Below the pieces are notes generated by a model. That model saw only the letters and a program-made list of their open reading frames with translations, did not search any database and was not told where the DNA came from. DNA of 64,000 nucleotides, taken from NCBI GenBank assembly GCA_035041965.1, contig JAPYMA010000230.1, positions 1-64,000 of the forward strand, given 5' to 3'. Shown piece after piece: positions 49,901-62,500 of this stretch. Source of the stretch: Anisakis pegreffii. Lineage: Eukaryota; Nematoda; Chromadorea; Rhabditida; Anisakidae. Each line of letters opens with the position of its first letter. Position 1 is the stretch's first letter. A program made the position numbers and the translations under genes.

Positions 49901-52639
49901 GTATTCTTACTCGGCTTGAATCATGTAATTTGGATAGTCCACAATCGATTAAACTCAAAATTAACAAAAGTGAATGCTTGACTTTTAAAATTAGAGATAA
50001 CTTCAGAGGTATTTTCAACTGTTCAAGACAATGACTGAGATATACCATTTCGTTCATTCAAATCCGATATGATAGATCAGACATTAGGTTAAATTAGAGT
50101 AACTATTCATCAACATCCCTACGAAATACCGCTGAAATTCACTCGACATAAATTGGGAAAATATAAATTTATTCAAGAAAGTAACATATCAATGGAAATT
50201 CCACATTTTATACGATTGCTTTTCAGCAAATGAATCATTAAAACGCCAACTATTACAGTGACAGTGATTACCGTTACGTGTGTTCTGTGGTGGAATAAGC
50301 ATGAGTAAAGCAGTCCAAGCGCATAAATGCGCATCTGTAAACGATGACGTTGGTCTCAGTTCTCGGAGAGGATTCAGCAAGTCAACAAGGAACGGCGGTA
50401 CTGATCCATTGCTCCACGATGAACACAGCAGATATAATGAAGAACGACAATTTGATATTGTCTCTTCAATTAATTGACGCAACTGGAAATTTATAACTTT
50501 TATAAATGAATGACACTAATGTTTTGAGTACAAATAAGGGTTGATGGTAATAACCGAATATCAAATACAATGATGAATAAGCACAAATTCCATAACTTAC
50601 AAGTTCCTGATGTTTCAACGAACCAAGACCATTCACGTTTGGTCGATGCAGCATTTGCATTTCATATGCGACACTCATTTGTGCAACTTCTGAAGGTGTA
50701 ATCACCAAATGATATCACAACACTGCTTTTTGAAATGAGTAAGTGGATTTCAAAAGGTCCATGGGATTCAATTTCAGAACCATTCTTTATGTCAAGTACC
50801 CGAACATAGCACTGAACTTTGAAGTATTATGGAGAAGGGTCAAACATCTCAAATTATTTCCATTTGAGCATGGTTCAAATGAAACGAATTACCAAAAATA
50901 AGGGCATTTTAGGAAAATTCATTGCGAAAAATTTTGGTGAAATGAAATAATCAAAGACAACAAAATCAAGAAACCGATTAGACGTTTAGCGAGAGCTGGA
51001 TTTGTACAGAACTGTGTTAGAAACGTTGACATTGCAGGTGTTATATGCACTCCATTGCTATATTTCATCTCAATGAGCACCTCAACGACAAAATACAATA
51101 GATCTATCTTGTTCAGTGCTCTCCATGAAAAGTGTAACGCTCGAAAGGAATCATTCAAATTATAAGTGATAGAATTCAAAAATTTATTGAGAAAGCAAGT
51201 GTAATTGGTTGTGAACGAAGGCAAAGTAAGGTATTCAAAATAGAAAAATGAACCTTCGTCACTGCACTAAGAACACGATGAGTGTCGTAATAGTAAACAA
51301 CTGCACACAGTCCTCGAGCCCAATTACCCAATTTATGGCTGTGTGATTCACCTGAAAGAAATGAATAATTAATATGAAATATTGCTGGAAATAAATCTCA
51401 AAAAGGATCATGATGATTGCATTCCAAGTCAGCCAGCATTTACCATTACCGATAAGGTGAGTAAATGGGCGAAATGAATCTTTTAGACGGTAACGACGAA
51501 GAGATATCTTACAGAATGGTTTCTAAACCCAAGGATATCGCCTGCTGGTCAGCAAAACGAGATGAACTCGACAGAAGAGTCGGTCAGCGGATGAATCTGA
51601 ATTCTAGTGGGCCATTTTGAGTTTTGTTGGCTAATAATATGCAACAATTAGCGATCGTCACCATACTAAAACTCCGAGTGCTGGATACGACCTTTGCATG
51701 TAATATTTTTGCCCAAAATTTCGTGTGAGATGTTTTCTAATGAGCAAAGACTATTCGATGGCGTTGCACATAAAACCTACGTGCTCACATTCAACATTCC
51801 CTGATCATCATTGCTTTTGGTCTTTTAAACAGTCTTCAATGCGATTACTAAATACTGATAGATAGGGAGAGGAAATGAATGATTTGGTTGCACTCCTACT
51901 TCAATTGGGTGATTAGTCGGGAAGAAAAGCTTAATAACATCAACTTGAAAAGAATGCTGAAAGTGAAAGTTGACATTGGAACGGGAGTATAAAAAAAAGT
52001 TATTTTTTACTCACAATTCAACTGTTGACAGAAGAATTTAAAAACATCAAATCATAGCGTTGCAAACAAAAACTGGAACAGTAATGTAGATTATGATAAT
52101 AACGTTACCGGTCGAAATCAGCTCCAATGCGTCCAATTCATCACAATTGAAAATATCCGATATAATGAGCGCTTCGTTCCTCACATCAGCATCAACCTGT
52201 ACCGACTGTCCACTTGGAAGATTGACTATTTTGTTCGGCTCCAGCTCGGCGCGATGTGCCGCTGATTTACCCTTCAAACGGTTGTCTTCGAAAATATTAC
52301 TGCGTTTGCAACAATCGGTCAGTTGTGTACCGCAAGATTTTTCGTTTTAGTAATGCATTTGAATGTTTGTGGTAATAGTGATATGCATTGGTCATCAATG
52401 AGATGTGCATGTGAAACATCTACTTGTTCCAGTAGACCATTGAAATGGACAACAAATTCAGAAAAAAAAAAACGGCACTATAAGTATAAGCAAACCGCAT
52501 TTTTGAGGATATTAGTGAGCAACGAGCTGTTATTGGACAGAAGATCGAGTAATTGTTTTGACTGTGAATCATCCACTTTCCCACCGCACATCACATATTT
52601 ACTCAACTCTTCGAATATGCTTCTCGCCCGTACAAACAT
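34972..52639 (-). CDS. Nuclear pore protein NUP205 (npp-3-like), ~29 exons
   Basis: NUP205 is a large alpha-solenoid scaffold of the inner ring of the nuclear pore. Exon 1 (52639-52496) starts at ATG two bases after a TTTTAG acceptor. Then come 52271-52109 (NEALIISDIFNCDELDALEL, the family's N-terminal signature), 51351-51254 (WARGLCAVVYYYD), 51080-50975, 50689-50601 and 50482 onward, all in phase. Further exons, located approximately: 49640-49450, 49131-48950, 48745-48600, 48449-48270, 48115-47890, 47812-47600, 47452-47220, 46971-46610, 46560-46350, 46157-45780 (RIHGEIARILIEI, NANLGYFLCGFN), 45720-45600, 45350-45100, 44962-44640, 43961-43790, 43470-43320, 42960-42830, 42630-42530 and 42177-41968. 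C-terminal exons: 37123-36938, 36800-36599, about 36007-35850, 35765-35655, 35590-35426 and 35175-34972 (TAA). I estimate about 1900 residues; human NUP205 is about 2010. The join 41968 to 37123 matches the family without a gap, so its 4.8-kb intron contains the TWK gene. Exon 44962-44640 is an S/T/Q-rich insertion. No frame closes between 36938 and 36800: an in-frame TGA, or a missing base. Confidence 0.87.
37696..37713. repeat. Short AT dinucleotide repeat
   Basis: About nine AT units in the large NUP205 intron, upstream of the nested TWK gene. A simple microsatellite. Confidence 0.8.
38248..38253 (+). promoter_or_regulatory. Putative spliced-leader trans-splice acceptor of TWK
   Basis: TTTCAG ends immediately before the first ATG of the TWK frame at 38254. 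In nematodes an acceptor this close to the AUG usually marks spliced-leader addition. The alternative is an ordinary intron with an upstream coding exon I cannot see; the completeness of the channel from this Met favours trans-splicing. Confidence 0.5.
38254..41596 (+). CDS. Two-pore-domain potassium channel (TWK family), 8 exons
   Basis: This is a K2P leak channel setting resting potential at the plasma membrane. Exons 38254-38459, 39038-39224, 39346-39517, 39589-39694, 39946-40130, 40415-40508, 40939-41110 and 41369-41596 join in phase into 449 codons plus TGA. M1 spans about residues 27-48 and ends in the usual IE. An extracellular cap segment follows, with an N-glycosylation site (NNT). 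P1 is T138-I-G-Y-G142, followed by YPVT-x-x-GR and M2 (LFGIPFTILIIKDL). A short cytosolic loop and M3 (about 234-256) come next. P2 is T276-I-G-V-G280-D281. M4 is GLSIVSLFINLM, followed by a cytosolic tail of about 130 residues. The GVG in the second filter is unusual; GFG, GLG or GYG is normal. The gene lies wholly inside the 41967-37124 intron of NUP205, on the opposite strand, so it needs its own promoter in that intron. Confidence 0.93.
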
Positions 52640-52645
52640 TACTAA
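52640..52645 (-). promoter_or_regulatory. Putative spliced-leader acceptor of NUP205
   Basis: On the minus strand a TTTTAG acceptor (ending at 52642) precedes TA-ATG of the NUP205 frame. The distance of two bases to the AUG is typical of a trans-splice site. This assumes that no upstream coding exon exists, which fits the N-terminal alignment to the family. Confidence 0.45.
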
Positions 52646-53251
52646 AAACGAATCACATGCTTACGAATGGAATCTAATTTACAGGTGAACGATACGGTTG
52701 TCAGACGCAGTATTATGTGTGCATACATTTGTGAAAATCAATCATTTATCTTATGTGAATGGCAAATTCATTGGTGGTAAATTCAATTTCGTTTGGAATG
52801 AATTCATTACGAGAAAAACGTCGGCTGAAAATATCAAACAATTTCGAAAAACAATTCATCTGCATAACATTAGTGTTAACAAATCGTTTCGTATCTATTT
52901 CTTGATACAACGAAATCTAAGGGCGGGAAATTTTCGAAAAATTTCAATAGTAAAATGGACAACTGATATCACTCGCGAATCAAATGGAACACTTGCAAAT
53001 CAGACATTTGCACGGAAGCAATTCCCAATTCGTCGATCATGAAGTATGAATGGACAACAACAACAAGCAAGCAAAATGCTTTATTAATCCCCAATTAAGC
53101 TGATTGAGAGGGCATTGTCTCAGTTAGACAATGGGCGTGCATCAAAGCAAAGAGTGAACAGTGCGCAGCAGCGGTTTTCGCTCCTCTCGGAAAAGAAGAG
53201 AGCACGTAACAGACATTTGAACGAATATGGTTACGATAGAGAGAGAGAGCA
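52646..53251. other. Spacer between NUP205 start and hAT element
   Basis: It probably contains the NUP205 promoter and, on the plus strand, an open frame (52698-53042) with no recognised features. A short GA repeat at 53238-53249 ends next to the transposon target site. Confidence 0.4.
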
Positions 53252-53259
53252 GTGATGAA
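53252..53259. repeat. Target-site duplication, left copy
   Basis: GTGATGAA directly abuts the left end of the transposon and is repeated exactly at 54621-54628. Eight bases is the signature length for hAT (and P) elements. Confidence 0.8.
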
Positions 53260-54620
53260 TAGGGTTTGCACGGGATCCCGGGATCCCGGTATTACAGTTC
53301 TGATCCCGATCCCGGGATTTAATTTTTGAAAAATCCCGGGATTTCGGGATTTGATAAAACAGGTCAATTTGTGAGAATTTTGATAGTATGCCCATCTTGA
53401 AGCAAGCCTTAATCATTCCCATCTAATTTATATGCAGTTATCTCTGCTGTTTGCCCCCTATCATTGATGTTCAGCTAAGGAAATAGACGCAATTCGGACG
53501 AATGACATGATCAACGACAGCTCGATGAACTTTTACGTAACATTTCATTAAATACTCAACTGATTATTCTGCTCTTCATTGGTTTATATCACGCTCATCT
53601 GCATGCATTTCTATGTAATAGACTAACAGAGATAATCATACTTTCTAATAAAAACCAAGAGCAACAAAGTTCAATGAAGTTTTGAGTCGTTTCCTCCCAC
53701 AAGATTTGTTCGGCTTCAATATTCCATCTGTTAATTCAACTGCATGTTCCAAAGATTGCAAGTCTTTTTACATCGCTATTTGGAAACGTTTTCATCCGAT
53801 CGAAATGTACATAAATTATAACTGACTAGGAAAGGTCACAAACTTAATCTGGCCTTTCGTGATGTAATATATATCAGATTGTAGGGCTTTTCGAGCTGCT
53901 CATGAATATGTAAAAAACTTTTGCGAAACACAAAGGGGAGGCGAAATATGGCGGGGAAAAGTGAATTCACTCATTGTGAGAGTTCATTGCCGAAGTGAGC
54001 AAAGTTGTTCCATTCAGAAGGATCTTAAGGTTCAATATTAAGTACATTTGCATGATTTTTGATCGAAATTATCAAATATGTAAGCGCTCGATGGTTCGAT
54101 AAAAATCCATTGCGGATATTTTTTTACCTTTTTAGATAAACTTCGAACTTTTAATTATTTCGAAATTCAAATTATATAATTCATGCGGTGCAATTCTTTA
54201 GTAAAAAATCGAAATTTTCGAAACGGCAGGATTCAGTTGACGTTAATACTGCGAGAAAATGGACTTGAAGCATTGCAAATAAGTGTTTGAGGATCAAGAA
54301 TTTCATGTTCGCATGCAAGTGTACTGTTATTAGCTCACAATTAGACCCGAGATGACAAGATGCCTTAGCACAGAATATGCAGTATGCCCTTGCGGCATGA
54401 TCATTGGCATCATTATATGAAATATTAATTTGAATTTGAATACTTAGTTCCTTGGATTTTTTCAATAATTTGTTGATTTAGCTTCTTTCTGATTAATCAT
54501 GAACAAATGTGTTTAAACTTGTCCCGCATCGATAGTTCAATAATTGTCTGATCCCGGGGTTATCCCGGGATCAAAAATCGATCCCCGGATTGAAAAATCG
54601 TCAGGATTTTGCAAAGCCTA
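53260..54620. mobile_element. hAT-like DNA transposon, 1361 bp, degenerate
   Basis: The ends are TAGGGTTTGCA on the left and, reverse-complemented, TAGGCTTTGCA on the right (10 of 11 match), flanked by an exact 8-bp direct repeat. Inside both ends are clusters of the palindrome ATCCCGGGAT and variants (53270-53345 and 54550-54600), the type of subterminal repeat recognised by hAT transposases. At 1361 bp it is too short for a full transposase (about 600 residues). A minus-strand frame, 54465-54181, contains C-x2-C (YCIFCAK) followed by closely spaced histidines, possibly a decayed BED zinc finger from the transposase N-terminus. It is likely non-autonomous or internally deleted. The near-perfect TSD points to a fairly recent insertion. 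Confidence 0.75.
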
Positions 54621-54628
54621 GTGATGAA
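54621..54628. repeat. Target-site duplication, right copy
   Basis: GTGATGAA, identical to 53252-53259, immediately follows the right end of the hAT-like element. Confidence 0.8.
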
Positions 54629-57600
54629 CAATTGGTGCGATTGAAGCCTTATCGAGCAATCGAAGTCTCTGAGGTGTTCCAGATCAAATCTCATGATAAA
54701 TCATACGCAGTGTGGTAAATGTTGGAGCGCGTGAAAAGGCTCATCAGAAACCGTTCTCAATCTGAAGATCATCGTCGTGAACTTTTTTTCGGAGATCAAT
54801 TCGCCTAAGTGAGAATATTCATGAAATTTAGTGACAGTTGCGCGTTTACGATACGATGGAAATCTTGTTCAGAAAATCGAATGGATAGGTTTTGAAGTGC
54901 ATGAAAAGCTCTATCACAGCAACCATTCTTAGTTTGACGATCGTCGTGAACTTTTTTCAGAGATCACTTCGGCGTGATATTGCAAGCGGCTTGACGATAT
55001 GTGAACGAAAGGAGCTTTAAAAAAATGCTCCAGTCAACGTCATGAAACTTGCAGAGTCTCACGCCAACGAGCGTCGTATCAGATGGTACAAAATTTGTCA
55101 TAATGAACATGAATCAAAGATAGATCGCTCATAGTTCAATGCCAACACTTCAGAAAATGTCAAATACATGACAGAATGGCGATACTTTTATTCATAGTTA
55201 CTCATCTACAGTTCCACTTCCATCATGCATCCTTCGTCTAATATAAACCCGTGCTATTAGTTTAGGAAATTGGGATTCGTAAATTCACAGAAACAAATTG
55301 GGAATGTTTGTGCTAAAAAATAAAAATGGACTCCGATTTTCGCTCCTCACTTCAGTTAAAATATCTGCTAGTAAACGAGCATCCATGAGTTTCTTCCACC
55401 ACAGTTTGAACTTCTTTACTGTCCTTGCCACTTTATTGTGACTAGAAGGGAGATGTAGAGGTGTGTGACCATATATATTCTTCGGAATTCTCGCATCTTG
55501 CGGCTGATCCAAGTCCAGAGATGTTAAAGCAGAGCAGTGTTTCTCAGACATTTGCTATGACAAGTGATAACTATTTGCATAACCTCTTCCTTTTTTCAAC
55601 ATTATTCATGACCGTTTTAATCAGTATGATTATTGTTCCAATTATTTAGGATCAGATTCGTCAAGTAGCCAAAATACAACAGAATGTAAGCAAGATAGCG
55701 TACTTACTAGGCATGATTGAAGTGATATATTGTGGATGTGCGCAAATGGCATCGCAGCGAAGGACAATTGTCTGATAGTGAAGGAAATGCTGTATCAGAA
55801 TAATATCATCAAGTAGCACAACCCTATCGAGCAACCAAGTGACCTGAAGCTACGAATCATAAACTCTAGAAGTTTGTAGTGTCGAGACATGATTTTGTTT
55901 TGTTCACTGTACCATTTCGTTCAGCTACCTTATTTTTGCATTTAATTCATACTATCTAAACACAAATATTTCGCACACATCATTTCCTGTTTTCGCACGA
56001 TTTATTCATCTCTACTGCCATCCTGTTTCGATAAGAAGTATCAAACGTAATCATAAAAATGAGATATCGTCTATCATCAAGAAGTCCAAATGAGATACCG
56101 ATATGGATGCCGCTCGAATATATGAATATTCTTCGCCGTCGGTTATTACATGAGTTCGGAAACTTGCAGCTGATCAGAAATGGTGATATCTTTTAATAAA
56201 GAAAACGGATCAACGAAGAATTCAGCCTGTTTATCACTTTGTTCAAACATTCAACTCTCTTTTTGCTCTTCTAAAACTCCACTGTGATCATCTGAACCTA
56301 ATTCAAACTCAGTATTGATGCTAAAATCATTTCCTCTCACTTACTGATGTATCTCACTTACTCAGTTTTATCATTCTAACATCGAGAAATTTCACATTTA
56401 TTCATATTCTATAAATTTTTATAAAATACCAGATTTTTTTCGCAAATTTATAAGGCTTAGACTAAGAAATGGAAGGTTTTCAAATGGTTTTTTTCAATCA
56501 TAAATTTCGTATTTATAAATTCATTAAAATTTCATAAAGTTTGATCTTGAATAACTGAAGCTTAGACTAAGAATTGAACGGTGCTCAAATGGAAAAGTGA
56601 GCTGTTTTCAAAATGTACTTCTCTGGTCCGGATTACAGTAATTAGCGAGTTCTTTCATGCATTGATTAGCTGAGTGAAACCAGACGAGTCATTTGCTGGA
56701 TGCATTTACAATTTCAGATGAGAGACTTATTTGATCCCATTAATGTATACATTAATTAATCCTGCTGGGAATGCAACATTAACGAATGCAACATGTCGTC
56801 ATTTGATGTAACTGAAAAAGATAAACCATTCTATTTAGAAGAGAATGCAAAGCTGATCACATTTACGAGTTAAAATGAAAAGCGCATCGAAGCTGAACTG
56901 ATCAATGGAATGATTAGTTCATTTTTCTCATCCTTTCTTGATCACTTCATCGGTTCAGTTCAATGAATATGACCGCCCACCTCATTTTCCTCCATATAAA
57001 GCCAAGAGGATGCGAGTGATTGCCTGTTGTCGCTGTCAACTAGTCAACGAATTACCCTTCACTGCTACTTTCCATTCTCCTGCATTTTTTTATGGTGTAA
57101 GGAGTGGATATTTTATTAGTGTCTAATTGATATTGTTGTGTAACACAAATACTGATCTATCAGTGATAATTTATATGCCTTTCATAGTTCCGAATTGCTT
57201 ACCGAATCCTTTATTTGAGAAATCATTAGCAGTGAACGTGATATTGACGATACACTATGCGGATCGAAGTTTCCAAATGGGTAAGTTCAGAGGAATTGAA
57301 TGCTTAGAGTTGAGGGCTTCTTCACTGGTTTCATCAGTAACCGAGCTCAGTATGATAGCACGGCAACGTAGATAATCATTATTGCAATCCTCTTCATTAG
57401 GCTAGCCTTTCAACTGACCATAAATTGTTCGTTGACGCTGACTTGCCACTGTACTTGGAGCAGTAGGATTCTTTCCCTCACTACACAAAATTAGAGAGAT
57501 GAAATAAAGGTCGAGAAGTTCGAGAACTGAAATACTACCATGGAGTTTCAATCAACGCCTATAAGAAATTATCATTACTTAGTTCGTTGCAGTCCAAATT

Positions 57601-60600
57601 CTGCAACAAAATAATATCAGTAACAAGTAGGCGTCAATGAAGACCTTAAATCCGACCACAGGAATGAGAAAAGGCTGTATGTATTCACTAGATGCATTGC
57701 AATGAGGGATGTATGCTCTATTTAGAAGCCGATGATAAGGGTGTCAGCACAATTGGCTGGTTGAAAGCTTTACGGAACTTCTGAAGCAGAATTCATAGTC
57801 TAGCAGCTAGTTTACAGAGGGACTTTCGAGAACTATAATCAGCTTTTCATATTTAGTCATCAACTCATTCGTCATCATATTCTCAACAAAAGATCGTACT
57901 ATAAGCGTATAGATATGTTCATTTAACCCATAGATTTATGCATATTATGTCCATTTCATCGTGCACACATAACATACATATTGAGTATATCTGTACAAGC
58001 CTCATGTATGCATCACTTAGTTGATTATAAACACCTGATTGACGCAAATTAGATAGGAAGAGAAGTTGTCAAAATAATAGCATTAAGCAGATAAATGATT
58101 AGTGGTGATGATGGTAAATAATGACATTTTATTATTATACAGTGGGTGAATCCGACGAGTGATGCAGCTCTTCCTAATGATGTTATTCGCAACATAGTTA
58201 ATGCTCTATAATGGATGGATGATGATTTGATGATGCGAATGAATTGGGATAACACATCTTACAAGTTTCACGTCAACTTTGCTAATTTGAGTAGAGTAAT
58301 GAGCTGATGAAGTGGTATTAAATGTAAGCATCATACGTTGATCAAATGATACTGCTTAATTTACATTAGAATTAACTTTGTTTAACTTTGCGACTTTTTT
58401 TTCGATTGTTAACGACGTTTTTTTCGCATTACTGGTTTCTGTGGCATGGACTTTTGGTTTGCAGTTGAAATTGTTGTAGAACTTGGTGCCGAAAAAATAT
58501 TACGGCAAAGACATTAAATAAGGAGATGTGGCAGTTCATACTGTACATCACTCTCTCCTTTTATAAATGCACTGCTCTCAGCTGCTCTTGGCTAGTAGCA
58601 AGAAAAAAGATTTTGGGATGTTTTTTTATTTTCGATCTGAATTTACATATTTTTCATCCAGTTGATAATCAGTCCTCATCAACGCTGTGTTGCAAATGAC
58701 GGAAATTAGGCAATAATGCTCAAATGGCCGGGCTGCTTTGAGAGTGTTTGGTTGGCTTTGAATAAACTGTAGTTATGCAAGACTTTCTCTACTGGTGGCA
58801 TCCTAATTTTACTTATTATTTGAGCAATGATATTGCCGTCGAGTAAATAAAATCCGCATAATTGACAAATACGTACTCAGACGAATGTCACATGCTAAAC
58901 TAAAACCTACACTATTTCGTTGTGAAAAACGAAATATTAAAAATATATCATGTATTCAATATATTGTCTCTGAATATGTGCGTAATATATAACCAGAAGA
59001 GCAATACATTGTTTATGCGTGATGTATCTGCAGAGGACAATTGCAAAAGTGCACGGTGCTCGAGCTGAGTGGACCGTTTTAGACATTGCCTCGATATGCT
59101 GCTACCGACTCTGTTGTCCATCACGTTTGTACTTTCTGCACAGGTACAGTACTGCTTGTTATCAAGCTTGGTTCTTGTATTCAACAATTTTATTTTCATA
59201 TTGAGAAGAACTGAATTCATTTTGAGTGAGTAATTTTCCATGCACTGTGGTCACGTGAAACAGTTAGCATCAACCATATCAGTTGCGTCAAGCTGGTCAA
59301 TTTTGCAGTGAACGATTGATTCATAGTCATATGGTTAACAGGTCAATCGTGGGATTATCTAAGATCCTCCATCTCATCATTGAACAATCAAATTACAATT
59401 CATTTTGATGAACACATCGATCGAAGAACGAAATGTTTGGACACTAAATATCAATAAATGCCAACTTATAGGCATCGAACAACATCCAATACTCCATATT
59501 TAAGTAGGGTTGAGAAAAATTTTATCTTAATGAGGAGTAGCAGTTTTTAGGCAAGTTTCACGATAGCTCGTGAACACGCATCTCAAAACTCAGCTTTCAT
59601 CTACAAAAGTGCTAGAAACATTGATTGCTGTAAATCGTTTAAACAGAAATCCAACTTATTTGTTAAATAACTAACGTTGAGTTATTGTAAGTTATTGTAA
59701 CTAGTTATTGTAAGTTGAGTTCAACAATAATTTCGCAAAAATAGGTTCAGATATGAAAGCCTTGGAATTTTATGTCATGCGAAGCAAAACACCGTGGTGA
59801 AAAATAATAGCAGTCAATGATGGGGGACTATGTCTGAGCTGCTCATACTCATTGCTCACGAGTTTGCTCACTCACTGTTCACGAAACAAAGTACTAGCCG
59901 TTGTCACTCACCCATATTTTGCTCACGTGCTTGTGGGTCGCTCATCACTGGTAGCAGTCAATCCGTTTCAGTGCTGATCATATGGTTTATACAAGTAATG
60001 ACTGATGAAATCGTTGATGATTTTAGAATAACGCCATCGCTAAATTGAATTTTTATGGTACCGGACTGTCACCAAATGGATATGAAGATTTTCTTTCATT
60101 ATCATCTCTTGAGCAACCAGCTACAGTCAATGACGAGCGTATGTTTTCGATTTATTTGATTCGCTGTTCCAGTAATAGCTCTATAAAGTTTTGCTAAAAA
60201 GTTAGTTCATTTAATGCTGAGAAGAACTGACTTTCACGGTGAGAAGTAACGTCTTCATTTCGGCACTGACAACTTAACTTCCCCTGCAAAATATTAATCT
60301 TCCTCATCAACTATTACATCAGTCATCTTCCATGGTGAACGCGATGGTAGGTTTCATACTGATGCAAAATATTCGATTGGAACGTCAGTGCACCCGAATT
60401 TCGGAATAAGAATGGCCCAGAGGAAAGTGGAGAAAGTAGAAGGGCTATGTCTGTGGTCCCCACGCTCGGATACTTCATTTCCCAATTCGACGGTCTGGCA
60501 GGCTGTCATTACCACTCTCCTCCCGCCGCAATAATTTATTATTTCCACTCATCAGAACTATTTTTCCGATCCATTCCATTAACTCCTGATACCTCCAAAT

Positions 60601-62500
60601 TACCCAAAGATGCGCAATTTCCGCCCCCCCCCCGATGGAGATCCTTGGGCTAGGTAGATACACTTAATGAAAATGAACCAATTCATTTCATAATTTAATT
60701 CCAGCTGTGTTCACTCGCGACATCCGTTGCCGATGGAAACTGTGTGGTGTGGGTGGTAAGAAATTTCGTGGTTCGTTCTAATCTGTGAAGACATGGACAT
60801 GTCCGACGACGAACAGCGAACCGTAGATTGTATTTATAAAGCAACATGCCTTGCTACATCTGTGTAATCATAGATGAGTAACCATACCACCAACCTTTAA
60901 ATCATCTTCATTTCATTTTCCTCTCAAACAAATACTTTTATTATCGGATATCGCCATTGTAACACGATCACTAATTTATGTGATAAATTTATGATTGTTG
61001 TGCTTCCCGGATTTTTTGAGTGGATGTGATAACGTTGCACAAGAAACTCACAGAATATCTCGACACAAAAATGAGTAAGCTTCGAGCTAAATCTATAAAA
61101 AAGTCGTCACTATGCAATTCGTCGTCGATTTCGTCAATTTAAGATCGTTGCATTGACCTGAACAACTCATGATTATCAAAATCTAAAATTAGCATAGTTC
61201 ATCGTACATTGTTATGCAAGAGTTTTATGAATCACGATGAACTTGCAATGTCATCTATGCATCAAACGACATCATTTTCAGCTGCATCATGCACATTGCA
61301 ATTTGTCTCGACACTGCATCATCAAGTTATGCTGGTTTATACGAGAAATTTCTTGTATCAGCTCAACTTTATGTCAGTTTACCTAATGCATCAAACGAAA
61401 AAAGCACCAGACATTTAAAATGCTCCCTACATTATGCTTCAAATGAACCACATTTCAGCCAAATCACGCTTTAGCCATCTATGAAAAACGTACAAAAACA
61501 AAAACCAATGACGCACGTCCGAAATGCACGACACCGTACTGATCCTTTGAAACTGCATCTTGCACGTTGAGGTACAGCACTCGGCAATAACTGTTAGTCG
61601 CTTATGATGGTTTGACTCGACACCTCTCATATCCAGTCAAAGACTTTTTCAAAACAATTGTTTGATTGAATGTAACAAAATATAATACTGATTGCATTGA
61701 ATATGCTATGAGCACCGAACAATGAGAAGTCATTATGCGAACAGTTACAACAATTCATTATACCAATAATTTGTGACGCTTGATAAATTTAAGCACGACC
61801 ACGAAGGCCACACAATTCAGCATCTTCACTGGCATTATTTTATCCTATCAAACTGATAATTGTCCATCGAATCAACCAGGTGGTGCATAGCTTAAGATAT
61901 TTATAATCAGTGTTTTGATGTAATTAAATTTACATTTGATCCGACTTAATAGCAGTCTTTGTTCGCTACAATCCTGTAGGGTAATGTTCTTCATTCGTTA
62001 TACAGTCCGTAGAGAGATTATCTGCGTTCAGGTGAACCTAAATTCACATTAAATTATATCAGTTTATGCGCAAACAAATAATCCATCTAAATTAGCTTTT
62101 GCATTTAGCGAATAGTGAGGAGGGATCATTTATTGGATCAAATCATGGTGAAATGTGCTCATCAAAAAATGTTTTGATTCAATCGAAAAATTGATACAAC
62201 ATCGTTTTGTATGTTTATCGAACTACCAGATATACTGACCAATAATTTCGGTAATAATTCCGACATAATATAACTTAAATGTAAATGTAACGCTAAAAAA
62301 ATGTAGCGTTCATTCAATTTTATACTCCTCATCAAAATCCAAAAAATCCTACTTTGGTTGCAACTTTAGGTGGAGTAGTTGGTCGCACCACTTCACAACT
62401 GTACTCCAATTCATCTGATTCAGCAACAGATCTCTCCTATAATGAAGTCTTGCAAAAATCGTTTCTGAGTGACCAACGTTTCGTTCGTGCATTCTCTTCA
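54629..62500. other. Long gene-poor stretch
   Basis: I can defend no gene in these 7.9 kb. Items seen: a minus-strand frame 55551-55285 with an ankyrin-like GHTPLHL phrase but no second repeat or splice partner; a small GTTATTGTAA tandem at 59680-59716; a run of ten C at about 60622-60631; and a segment at 60591-60627 weakly similar to 2699-2733. Promoters or small RNAs could be present but are not visible by eye. Confidence 0.35.

Noticed and set aside
52323..53042. Two plus-strand open frames of 114-121 codons
   Set aside because: The first is antisense to NUP205 exon 1 and its first intron; the second has no protein features and lies in the promoter region.
55285..55551. Minus-strand frame with GHTPLHL, suggestive of an ankyrin repeat
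   Set aside because: Only one short phrase, no second repeat, no cysteine or helix pattern, and no splice partner found within several kilobases.
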